Positions 1 through 5,031 of a stretch of 5,031 bases of DNA are shown here, in pieces; the stretch's first letter is position 1, and the number at the start of each line of letters is the position of its first letter. This DNA comes from Actinomycetota bacterium (GTDB lineage: Bacteria; Actinomycetota; Acidimicrobiia; Spongiisociales; UBA11373). The position numbers and the translations under genes are program-made. The notes under the pieces were generated by a model. The model was not told where the DNA came from and searched no databases. It saw nothing but the letters and a program-made list of their open reading frames with translations. Location of the stretch: assembly GCA_003486285.1 (NCBI GenBank), contig DNGH01000192.1, positions 1 through 5,031 on the forward strand, in the 5' to 3' direction.

Positions 1-12
1 GCGACGGGCGAC
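1..12 (+). repeat. Partial GGGCGAC heptamer repeat at the left edge
   Basis: The window opens with GCGACGGGCGAC, which is one full and one partial copy of the heptamer GGGCGAC. The same heptamer is arrayed at 4939-4959 and, in reverse orientation, at 4808-4835. This suggests that the sequence upstream of grdB is intergenic repeat DNA rather than the end of a gene, but only 12 bases are visible and chance in GC-rich DNA is possible. Confidence 0.35.
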
Positions 13-26
13 CCCTCTGGCGCGAC

Positions 27-31
27 AGGAG
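27..31 (+). promoter_or_regulatory. Ribosome-binding site deciding the TTG start of grdB
   Basis: AGGAG lies 9 nt before the TTG at 41. No ATG occurs nearby in this frame. The protein read from TTG begins MIRVVHYLNQFFAGIGGE, which matches the conserved N-terminus of the component B gamma family, so the TTG is taken as the start. Confidence 0.75.
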
Positions 32-40
32 TGAATCGCG

Positions 41-1351
41 TTGATCAGAGTCGTGCACTATCTGAACCAATTCTTCGCCGGGATCGGGGGCGAGGACAAG
101 GCCGATGCCCCGTTCGAGGTGCGGCCGGGGGCGGTGGGGCCGGGCCGGGCCCTGCAGATGACCTGGGGCGACCGGGCCGAAGTGGTCGCCACGCTGGTGT
201 GCGGGGACAACGCCTTCCATGCCGATCCCGACGCCAACACCGAGGCGGTGGTGGCGGCGGTAGCCGCCGCGGCACCGGATCTCTTCGTGGCCGGTCCGGC
301 CTTCAACGCCGGACGCTACGGCCTCGCCTGCGCCGCGGTGTGTGCCGCGGTGAAGGAGCGGCTCGGGATCCCCACGGTCACCGGGATGTTCCCCGAGGCT
401 CCCGCAGTCGACGTCTACCGGAGCCGCGTGGTGATGGTGGCCACCGGCGACTCGGCAGGCAGCATGCAATCCGCCCTGGCCGGCATCGCCGCCGTCGGGC
501 TGCGACTGGCAGACGATGCCGGGCTGCGACCCGCGGCCGACGAGGGTCGGATCCCGATGGGGTTCCGCAAGTCCTGGGTGGCCGATGTCCCGGCGGGGAG
601 GCGGGCCGTCGCCATGCTGGTCGCCAAGCTGCGGGGCGAGCCGTATCTGACCGAGGTGGCCCTGCCCCAGCAGGCCGAACCGGTGCCCCCGGCGGCGCCG
701 GTCGTCGACCTCTCCCAGGCGATCGTGGCCCTGGTGACCGAGGGCGGACTGGTCCCGGAGGACAACCCGGATCGCATCGAGTCGTCGAGCGCCACCCGCT
801 GGGCGCGCTATCCGCTGGCGATGCTCGAGCGCAACCAGGACCCGGCCTTCCGCTCCATCCACGCCGGCTACGACTCGCAGTGGGTCGATGCCGACCCCGA
901 CCGCATGGTGCCGGTGGATGCGCTGCGCGCCCTGGCCGCCGAGGGCGTCATCGGCGGGGTCCACGAGTACTTCTACGTGACCACCGGAACGGGGACCACG
1001 GTGGCCCACGCCGAGCGGATGGGCGAGGAGATCGCCAGGCAACTCATCGCCGACGGGGTGCAGGCGGTCATCGCCACCAGCACGTGAGGGACGGGAACGC
1101 GTTGCGGGGCAACGCTGGCCAAGATGATCGAGAAGAACGGGATTCCGGCGGCGATGGTCACTGCGATGACTTCGATGGCCAAGGTGGCGGGCGCCAACCG
1201 CATCCTCGCCTCGGGGTTGATCCCGCACACCCTGGGTGATCCCACCAAGACCCCGGAGGACGAGTTCGCCTGGCGCCAGCGCCAGGTGCACAAGGCCCTC
1301 AAGGCCGTGGCGACGCCGATCGCCGAAGCACAGATCTTCCCCGACTGGTAG
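41..1351 (+). CDS. grdB: Glycine/sarcosine/betaine reductase component B, gamma subunit (selenoprotein)
   Basis: This is the substrate-handling selenoprotein subunit of component B. With its pyruvoyl-containing alpha/beta partner it activates glycine, sarcosine or betaine for reductive C-N cleavage, and the C2 unit then passes to GrdA. The reading frame runs from TTG 41 through an in-frame TGA at 1085-1087 to TAG at 1349-1351, giving 436 residues with Sec349, as expected for the family. Family landmarks are the N-terminal VVHYLNQFFAGIGGEDKAD, GPAFNAGRYG (about residues 86-95), IVALVTEGGLVPEDNPDRIESSSA (about 227-250), the motif STUGTGTRCGAT around Sec349, and GANRI...IPHTLGDP near the C-terminus. 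The usual U-x-x-C-x-x-C, as I recall it, reads U-x-x-G-x-x-C here (Gly352, Cys355). The grdC start follows after 8 nt, so the two are co-transcribed. I cannot tell GrdB (glycine) from GrdF (sarcosine) or GrdH (betaine) by eye; the symbol is generic. Confidence 0.93.
1099..1115 (+). promoter_or_regulatory. Bacterial SECIS-like hairpin for the grdB Sec codon
   Basis: A perfect 7-bp stem, GCGTTGC (1099-1105) with GCAACGC (1109-1115), closes a GGG loop. It starts 11 nt after the TGA and its apex is about 19 nt downstream. Bacterial SECIS elements lie within the coding region just 3' of the UGA with a G-containing apical loop at about this distance, where SelB binds. The fold is read by eye, and high GC makes chance stems commoner. 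Confidence 0.65.
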
Positions 1352-1359
1352 AGAGGACC

Positions 1360-2793
1360 ATGCCCGACCCCGCGATCCTCGCCTCGCACTACATCCTCGC
1401 TCACGGCCCCGACTTCGTCCGCTACGGGTCGAAGCCGACCCGCGAGATCGAATCGAGCCCCGAATTGCTCGACCAGCTCACCGCGGCCTTGCGTCCCTGG
1501 GAGGAAGTCCTCGCCTATCCGCCGAACCAGACCTTCATCGGCAACCTGACCCCCGACGATCTCGCCGCGATCCCGCGGCCGTGGACCGAGCATCCCGTGG
1601 CCGGGGCGTCGGCTCAGGGGAGATTCGGGCGGATGATCCCCCAGGCGGCGCTCTACGGGTTGATGAAGCTCAGCGACGAGTTCGACCTCATCGCCATCGA
1701 CGCGGCCCTGGCGGCCGAGGCCCGGAGCGCCCTCGAGGGGGTGTTCCCGCACCGCCTGGACCGGATCGTGGCGACGCCTGCCGGGGAGCTCGATGCCCTG
1801 ATCGCCGCCGGCAGCGGGATGCCGCTGTACCACCACGGCCGCACCGCCGGGTTCCTCAAGGCGGTGCACGAGCAGGATGCCTCGCTCGATGCCCACGTTC
1901 TCTTCGAGAACCTGGCCTGCAAGGCGACCGCGGTCCTCGCCGTCGCCGGGGTGCTGGCGGGGCGCGGCCTCGACCCCGCCGCGGTCGACTGGCTCCTCAA
2001 CACCGGCGAGGAGGCCGTGGGGGATCGCTACCAGCGCGGCGGGGGCAGCCTCTCCAAGGCCGTGGGTGAAGTGGTCGGCTGCATCAATGCCACCGGCTAC
2101 GACATCAAGGCCTTCTGCTCGGCGCCGGTCCACGGGCTGATCACGGCAGCGGCCATGGTCGCCGCAGGCCTGCACGAGTACGTCGTGGTCCTGGGGGGAG
2201 GCTCGCAGGCCAAGATGGGGATGAAGTTCCGGGCCCACCTTCGCAACGGCGTCCCCGTGATGGAGGACTGCCTGGCAGGCATGGCCTTCATCGTCGGGCC
2301 CGACGACGGCACCGGGATGCGGCTGCGGCTCGACCTCACCGGCAGGCACCCGATCGGCGCCGGATCCTCAGCGCAGGCGATCTACCAGGCGCTCGTGATC
2401 GACCCCCTCGACCGGGCCGGCCTGAAGATGACCGACATCGGCCGCTACGCCGTCGAGATGCACAACCCCGAGATCACCGAGCCGGGGGACAGCGGCGACG
2501 TCCCCCGCACCAACTACCGCACGCTGGCGGCGATGGCGGTGTTTCGCGGTGAGATCGCCCGGGATCAGATGGAGGAGTTCACGACGCGTCACGGCATGCC
2601 CGGATTCGCCCCGACCCAGGGGCACATCCCGGCGGGGGTGCCGTATCTGGGGCATGCCCAGGCCGCCATGCACCGGGGGGAGTTGCAGAATGCGATGATC
2701 GTGGCGAAGGGGAGCCTGTTCCTGGGGCGCATGACGCAACTGGTCGATGGCGTCTCGTTCGTCGTCGAGCCGGGTTCGAAGACCACTAGTTGA
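1360..2793 (+). CDS. grdC: Glycine/sarcosine/betaine reductase component C, beta subunit
   Basis: GrdC is the thiolase/FabH-like subunit of the acetyl-phosphate-forming component C. It accepts the C2 unit from the Se-carboxymethyl group on GrdA as a protein-bound acetyl thioester, and GrdD then helps release it as acetyl phosphate. The 477-residue product shows family blocks throughout: YPPNQTFIGNLTPDDLAAIP RPW (about residues 54-76), MPLYHHGRTAGF (about 154-165), QRGGGSLSKAVGEVVGCINATG (about 227-248), FCSAPVHGLI with Cys253 at the position of the FabH nucleophile, IGAGSSAQA, VEMHNPEIT, PTQGHIPAGVPYLG with His422, and KGSLFLGRMTQLVDGVSFV at the end. It is somewhat shorter than the roughly 510 residues I recall for clostridial GrdC, apparently from a shorter segment around residues 130-150. 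ATG 1360 has GAGAGG only 3 nt upstream, a tight spacing, but the N-terminus fits the family. GrdC serves glycine, sarcosine and betaine reductases alike, so it does not reveal the substrate. Confidence 0.94.
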   Translation: MPDPAILASHYILAHGPDFVRYGSKPTREIESSPELLDQLTAALRPWEEVLAYPPNQTFIGNLTPDDLAAIPRPWTEHPVAGASAQGRFGRMIPQAALYGLMKLSDEFDLIAIDAALAAEARSALEGVFPHRLDRIVATPAGELDALIAAGSGMPLYHHGRTAGFLKAVHEQDASLDAHVLFENLACKATAVLAVAGVLAGRGLDPAAVDWLLNTGEEAVGDRYQRGGGSLSKAVGEVVGCINATGYDIKAFCSAPVHGLITAAAMVAAGLHEYVVVLGGGSQAKMGMKFRAHLRNGVPVMEDCLAGMAFIVGPDDGTGMRLRLDLTGRHPIGAGSSAQAIYQALVIDPLDRAGLKMTDIGRYAVEMHNPEITEPGDSGDVPRTNYRTLAAMAVFRGEIARDQMEEFTTRHGMPGFAPTQGHIPAGVPYLGHAQAAMHRGELQNAMIVAKGSLFLGRMTQLVDGVSFVVEPGSKTTS

Positions 2794-2796
2794 GAG

Positions 2797-2804
2797 AGGA
2801 GGTG
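2797..2804 (+). promoter_or_regulatory. Near-perfect Shine-Dalgarno of grdA
   Basis: AGGAGGTG lies 9 nt before ATG 2814. It is the strongest ribosome-binding site in the window, clearly better than the one before grdC. This fits a need for abundant GrdA, the small carrier protein that shuttles between components B and C. Confidence 0.85.
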
Positions 2805-2813
2805 CATCACTCC

Positions 2814-3278
2814 ATGGAACTGAAGGGCAAGCAGGTCGTTGCCATCGGCGAGCGTGAGGGGGTCAACGGACCCAGCCTCAAGCTGCTGGCGGAATCGGCC
2901 GGTGCGAGTGTCGTCTTCAGCGTCACGCAGTGCTTTGTCTGAACTGCCGGCGGTGCCATGGACCTGGATGATCAGGCGAACGTGAGTCGCCTTGCGGAGG
3001 AGAAGGGCACGGGCGAGATGATCGTCATCCTCGGCCAGCCCGATTCCAACAGCGCCGGTCTCTTCGCCGAGACCGTCACGCGAGGCGACCCGACCTGGGC
3101 GGGTCCATTGGCCGGAGTCCCGTTGGGACTTCCTGTGTATCACATCCTCGAACCGGAGATAAAGGCCCAGATGGACCCGGCGCTCTACCAGGAGCACGTC
3201 GGGTTGATGGAGCTGTCGGCCGACGTCGACGACATCATCAAGTGGGTCAAGTTCTACCGCGAGGGCGGAGAGGTGTAA
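2814..3278 (+). CDS. grdA: Glycine/sarcosine/betaine reductase selenoprotein A
   Basis: GrdA is the small acidic selenoprotein that carries the C2 unit as Se-carboxymethyl-selenocysteine from component B to component C, and is re-reduced by thioredoxin. The frame runs from ATG 2814 through TGA 2940-2942 to TAA 3276-3278: 154 residues with Sec43, close to the roughly 158 residues and Sec44 of clostridial GrdA. The sequence shows the redox motif C40-F-V-U43 followed by TAGGAMDLDDQ, then IVILGQPDSNSAGLFAETVTRGDPTWAGPLAGVPLGLPVYHILEPE and a C-terminal YQEHVGLMELSADVDDIIKWV. An automatic call would begin at the internal ATG 2958 and lose the N-terminus and the catalytic Sec. grdA lies 20 nt after grdC in the same operon and is shared by all three substrate systems. 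Nothing suggests decay. Confidence 0.96.
2963..2976 (+). promoter_or_regulatory. Possible SECIS hairpin for the grdA Sec codon
   Basis: CCTGG (2963-2967) can pair with TCAGG (2972-2976), including one G-U pair, around the loop ATGA. The apex lies about 25-29 nt after the TGA, within the usual bacterial distance. A competing smaller fold with a GGT loop (GGC 2949-2951 with GCC 2955-2957, extended by CC/GG across a bulge) lies closer to the TGA. A SECIS must be present for decoding; which of these folds it is remains uncertain. Confidence 0.4.
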
Positions 3279-3279
3279 C

Positions 3280-3317
3280 CCTCGCGGCGCACGCCGGAGG
3301 TTCGGCTGCGCCGCGGG
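3280..3317 (+). other. Strong intercistronic stem-loop after grdA
   Basis: The 9-bp stem CGCGGCGCA (3283-3291) with TGCGCCGCG (3307-3315) is extended outward by 2 G-C pairs across a bulged T3282, and inward by GCCG/CGGC (3293-3296 with 3303-3306) around a 6-nt loop. It starts 1 nt after the grdA stop. No T-tract follows, so it is not a classical intrinsic terminator. It may protect the 3' end of a processed grdBCA message or partly attenuate transcription into the aldehyde dehydrogenase gene. Confidence 0.7.
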
Positions 3318-3324
3318 CAGAGTG

Positions 3325-3331
3325 AAGGGAG
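3325..3331 (+). promoter_or_regulatory. Shine-Dalgarno-like site upstream of the aldehyde dehydrogenase, pointing to an ATT codon
   Basis: AAGGGAG lies 7 nt before an in-frame ATT (3339) that would add ISKHPIEDLA before the ATG at 3369. The ATG itself has only GAGG (3357-3360) 8 nt upstream. The ATG is annotated as the start because ATT starts are very rare. The stronger site could instead be an unused purine run. Confidence 0.35.
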
Positions 3332-3368
3332 CACGGCCATTTCGAAGCATCCGATCGAGGACCTCGCC

Positions 3369-4802
3369 ATGTTCATCGACGGCGAGTGGCATCACGGAAG
3401 CGGCGACCGGCTCGAGGTGGTCAATCCGGCCACCGCCGAGGTGCTGACCACGATCCCCGACGGGGTCGAGGCCGATCTCGATCGGGCCGTGGCGGCGGCT
3501 CGCCAGGGCCTGGCGGTGTGGCGCAACACCCATCCCCGGGTCCGCACCCAGGTGCTGTTTCGCATCGCCGAGACCATCAAGGCCCGCGCCGAGGAGTTCG
3601 CCCACCTCGACGGGCTCAATCTCGGCGAATCGATGGGCACCGGGCTGTGGACCATGCACGACGTGGTCGCCCGGCGCTTCGAGTACTACGCCGGCATGGC
3701 AGACAAGATTCGGGGCGATACCTTCGTCACCCCCGGCCAGTTCCTCTCCTACACCCTGCGCGAGCCCATGGGCGTCACCGGGCACATCGTCCCCTGGAAC
3801 GGCCCGCTCTGGATCGGGAGCCGCACCATCGCCCCGGCTCTGGCCGCGGGCAACTCCGTGGTGGTCAAGCCGTCGAGTGAGGCTCCGATCACCATGCTCA
3901 AGTTCGCCGAGCTGTGCCTCGATTGCGGTCTGCCGCCGGGCGTGTTCAACGTCGTCACCGGGCGGGGCAGCGGCATGGGCGACCTTTTCGCAAGCCATCC
4001 CGGCTTCGACGCCATCTACTTCACCGGCTCCACGGTCACCGGGCGTCGCATCGCCGAGAACGCCGCCCGCAACAACGTGCGCACGGTGATGGAATTGGGT
4101 GGCAAGTCGCCGAACATCGTGTTCGCCGATGCCGACATGGCGGCCGCCCTCGACGGGGCGATCCTGGCGATCTTCGCCAACTCCGGCCAGATCTGTGTCG
4201 CCGGGTCCCGCCTGCTCGTGCAGGAGTCGATCCACGACGAGTTCGTGGGGCGCCTGGTGGAGAAGGCCGAGGGGATCACCATCGGCGGTCCCGAGGCCAA
4301 CGCGATGATGAACCCCGTCATCAGCGCGGCGCAGAAGGCACGGGTCCTCGACTTCATCGAGCAGGGGAAGAAGGTGGCACAACTGGTCACCGGCGGCGGC
4401 ACCCCGGCCGACCCCGCCCTGCAGAAGGGCTTCTTCGTGTCACCGACCATCTTCGACCGGGTGCCCAACTCGGCTTCGATCGCCCAGGAGGAGATCTTCG
4501 GCCCGGTGCTCTCGGTGTCGTCCTTCAAGGACTTCGACGAGGCGATCGCCATGGCCAACGACACCCGCTACGGGCTGGCGTCGGCGGTGTGGACCGAGAA
4601 CGCCAAAACCGCCCACCTCGCCGCCCAGGCGATCGAGGCGGCGCAGGTGTTCATCAACCACTACTACACCGCCGCCTTCGAGGTGAGCCGGTCCCCCTAC
4701 AAGGCGAGCGGAGACGGCATGAGCGAAGGCCCCGACGCCATCTGGGAGTTCCTGAGGCAGAAGAGCGTGAGTATCAAGTTGGGGGAGAGTCACTGGGGGT
4801 AG
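3369..4802 (+). CDS. NAD(P)-dependent aldehyde dehydrogenase, hydrolytic type
   Basis: This is a cytosolic ALDH-superfamily enzyme that oxidises an aldehyde to the carboxylate with NAD(P)+. The 477-residue protein is full length or nearly so. Visible family motifs are FIDGEW at the N-terminus, PWNGP with Asn144, KPSSEAP with Lys167 for cofactor binding, the GSTVTG turn (220-225), ELGGKSP with general base Glu242, SGQICVAGSR with nucleophile Cys276, and EEIFGPV (374-380). The 34-residue Glu-to-Cys spacing is the same as in classical ALDHs. Having both Glu242 and Cys276 argues against a CoA-acylating ALDH. It lies 90 nt after grdA in the same direction, with a strong hairpin between, so it is probably in the operon or read through from it. 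The substrate is unknown. Betaine aldehyde would fit if the operon encodes betaine reductase, but aldehydes from other amine breakdown are equally possible, and no substrate-specific residue can be read by eye. Confidence 0.93.
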   Translation: MFIDGEWHHGSGDRLEVVNPATAEVLTTIPDGVEADLDRAVAAARQGLAVWRNTHPRVRTQVLFRIAETIKARAEEFAHLDGLNLGESMGTGLWTMHDVVARRFEYYAGMADKIRGDTFVTPGQFLSYTLREPMGVTGHIVPWNGPLWIGSRTIAPALAAGNSVVVKPSSEAPITMLKFAELCLDCGLPPGVFNVVTGRGSGMGDLFASHPGFDAIYFTGSTVTGRRIAENAARNNVRTVMELGGKSPNIVFADADMAAALDGAILAIFANSGQICVAGSRLLVQESIHDEFVGRLVEKAEGITIGGPEANAMMNPVISAAQKARVLDFIEQGKKVAQLVTGGGTPADPALQKGFFVSPTIFDRVPNSASIAQEEIFGPVLSVSSFKDFDEAIAMANDTRYGLASAVWTENAKTAHLAAQAIEAAQVFINHYYTAAFEVSRSPYKASGDGMSEGPDAIWEFLRQKSVSIKLGESHWG

Positions 4803-4807
4803 GCGGC

Positions 4808-4835
4808 GTCGCCCGTCGCCCGCCGCCCGTCGCCC
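4808..4835 (-). repeat. GTCGCCC heptamer array, left inverted arm
   Basis: There are four head-to-tail 7-mers: GTCGCCC, GTCGCCC, GCCGCCC, GTCGCCC. The third has one T-to-C change. It begins 6 nt after the aldehyde dehydrogenase stop and is the reverse complement of the GGGCGAC array at 4939-4959, so the two arms could pair across about 103 nt. Confidence 0.85.
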
Positions 4836-4938
4836 GCGAAGAGGAACGTGCCGAGGTGGCCAGCCCAGCCGACCCTGATTGCTGAACCGGCCTGCAGCAA
4901 GTGCTCGGCGGCCGATCCGGAGTGACAGCCGTTCTTGC

Positions 4939-4959
4939 GGGCGACGGGCGACGGGCGAC
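4939..4959 (+). repeat. GGGCGAC heptamer array, right arm
   Basis: There are three perfect head-to-tail copies of GGGCGAC, preceded by TTCTTGC. The reverse complement of the left array is preceded by the similar TCTTCGC, so the shared unit may extend beyond the heptamers. Together with the fragment at 1-12 it looks like a dispersed intergenic repeat. Confidence 0.85.
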
Positions 4960-4962
4960 GAG

Positions 4963-4976
4963 GGCCGGAAACGGCC
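4963..4976 (+). other. GNRA-loop hairpin
   Basis: GGCCG (4963-4967) and CGGCC (4972-4976) form a 5-bp G-C stem closed by the stable tetraloop GAAA. It follows the right heptamer array directly. No T-run follows, so a terminator role is not supported. It could be part of a leader or a larger fold. Confidence 0.5.
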
Positions 4977-5010
4977 AAACGCCCCGGAGTCGGCCGTGCC
5001 CCCGGGTGTT

Positions 5011-5023
5011 ATGGTCTGACCAT
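5011..5023 (+). promoter_or_regulatory. Candidate FadR/GntR-family operator
   Basis: ATGGTCTGACCAT is a perfect inverted repeat, ATGGTC/GACCAT around a central T. The core TGGTC-N-GACCA matches the operator pattern of FadR-subfamily GntR regulators. The half-site GACCAT recurs at 5026-5031 after AT. It sits at the right edge, beyond the operon, and probably controls the next gene outside the window. TATGGT (5010-5015), overlapping it, could serve as a -10 element, but no convincing -35 is seen. Confidence 0.5.
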
Positions 5024-5031
5024 ATGACCAT

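Larger units (their letters stand above)
4803..5010. other. Intergenic region with repeats and hairpins, no gene seen
   Basis: No reading frame here resembles a protein; the open frames on the minus strand are by-products of GC-rich repeat DNA. The region holds two opposed heptamer arrays, a 6-bp hairpin (TTGCTG 4879-4884 with CAGCAA 4895-4900) and a GAAA-loop hairpin. No T-tract terminator is visible. Confidence 0.7.

Noticed and set aside
1..44. Tail of an upstream gene ending at TGA 32-34 or TGA 42-44
   Set aside because: Both frames have a stop here, the second overlapping the grdB start as TTGA, but the 10-13 visible codons match nothing I recognise and the edge resembles the intergenic heptamer repeat. 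It is left undecided.
1085..1087. Nonsense mutation making grdB a pseudogene
   Set aside because: The TGA is exactly at the family's Sec position, the downstream frame is conserved, a hairpin follows, and grdA in the same operon also has a Sec TGA.
31..1239. Long open frame overlapping grdB, 402 residues
   Set aside because: It is an Arg/Gly-rich shifted-frame product typical of GC-rich DNA. The overlapping frame matches component B gamma along its whole length.
1124..1351. Separate small gene of 75 residues
   Set aside because: It is the C-terminal part of the grdB selenoprotein after the Sec codon, in the same frame.
973..2349. Long minus-strand open frame of 458 residues
   Set aside because: It is antisense to grdB and grdC, has low-complexity composition and no recognisable motif; GC-rich antisense frames lack stops by chance.
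2589..4382. Minus-strand open frame of 597 residues, the longest in the window
   Set aside because: It is antisense to the 3' end of grdC, to grdA and to the aldehyde dehydrogenase, which are all well-supported genes. The His/Asp/Gly-rich composition reflects the reverse complement of coding DNA.
4808..4959. CRISPR array or insertion-sequence ends
   Set aside because: The 7-bp repeats are contiguous without spacers, and no transposase or target-site duplication is seen.
4963..4976. Intrinsic terminator of the operon
   Set aside because: The stem is only 5 bp and is followed by AAACGCCCC rather than a T-tract.
4790..5031. Small minus-strand genes in the last 240 bases
   Set aside because: They span the repeat arrays and hairpins, have no recognisable protein content and lack a convincing ribosome-binding site.

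Overview
The window carries part of a Stickland-type glycine/sarcosine/betaine reductase operon on the + strand. In order it holds the component B gamma-subunit selenoprotein (grdB-type, 41-1351), the component C beta subunit (grdC, 1360-2793), selenoprotein A (grdA, 2814-3278) and an NAD(P)-dependent aldehyde dehydrogenase (3369-4802). Two of the four genes are interrupted by an in-frame TGA (1085-1087 in grdB, 2940-2942 in grdA). In both cases the TGA sits exactly at the family's selenocysteine, and conserved protein continues on both sides. A plain ORF caller would split grdB and truncate grdA.

How the parts fit together (family knowledge): component B binds the substrate through a pyruvoyl-containing alpha/beta subunit and the Sec-containing gamma subunit. 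The C2 unit is then passed to the Sec of GrdA as a Se-carboxymethyl adduct. Component C (GrdC/GrdD) takes it as an acetyl thioester and releases acetyl phosphate, which gives ATP. The reducing power comes from thioredoxin. Within this window the pyruvoyl subunit (GrdE/G/I type), GrdD, thioredoxin/thioredoxin reductase and the Sec machinery are all absent, so they must lie outside it. The order B-gamma, C-beta, A, aldehyde dehydrogenase differs from the clostridial order as I recall it (E-A-B-C-D). The aldehyde dehydrogenase could supply the substrate (for example betaine aldehyde to betaine), but the sequence does not prove this.

The DNA is very GC-rich, with G/C-rich third codon positions and TTG start use. 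That points to a high-GC bacterium, for example an Actinobacteriota or Chloroflexota lineage, rather than the low-GC Firmicutes in which the system was characterised. It must encode selenocysteine. I cannot place it more precisely.

Non-coding layout: 1-40 is the upstream edge, with a ribosome-binding site and a fragment of a GGGCGAC heptamer repeat. There is a SECIS-like hairpin after each Sec codon. A strong GC-rich stem-loop starts 1 nt after the grdA stop. The 229-nt region after the aldehyde dehydrogenase holds oppositely oriented GTCGCCC/GGGCGAC heptamer arrays, two smaller hairpins and, at the right edge, a perfect palindrome of the FadR/GntR operator type, which probably controls the next gene outside the window.
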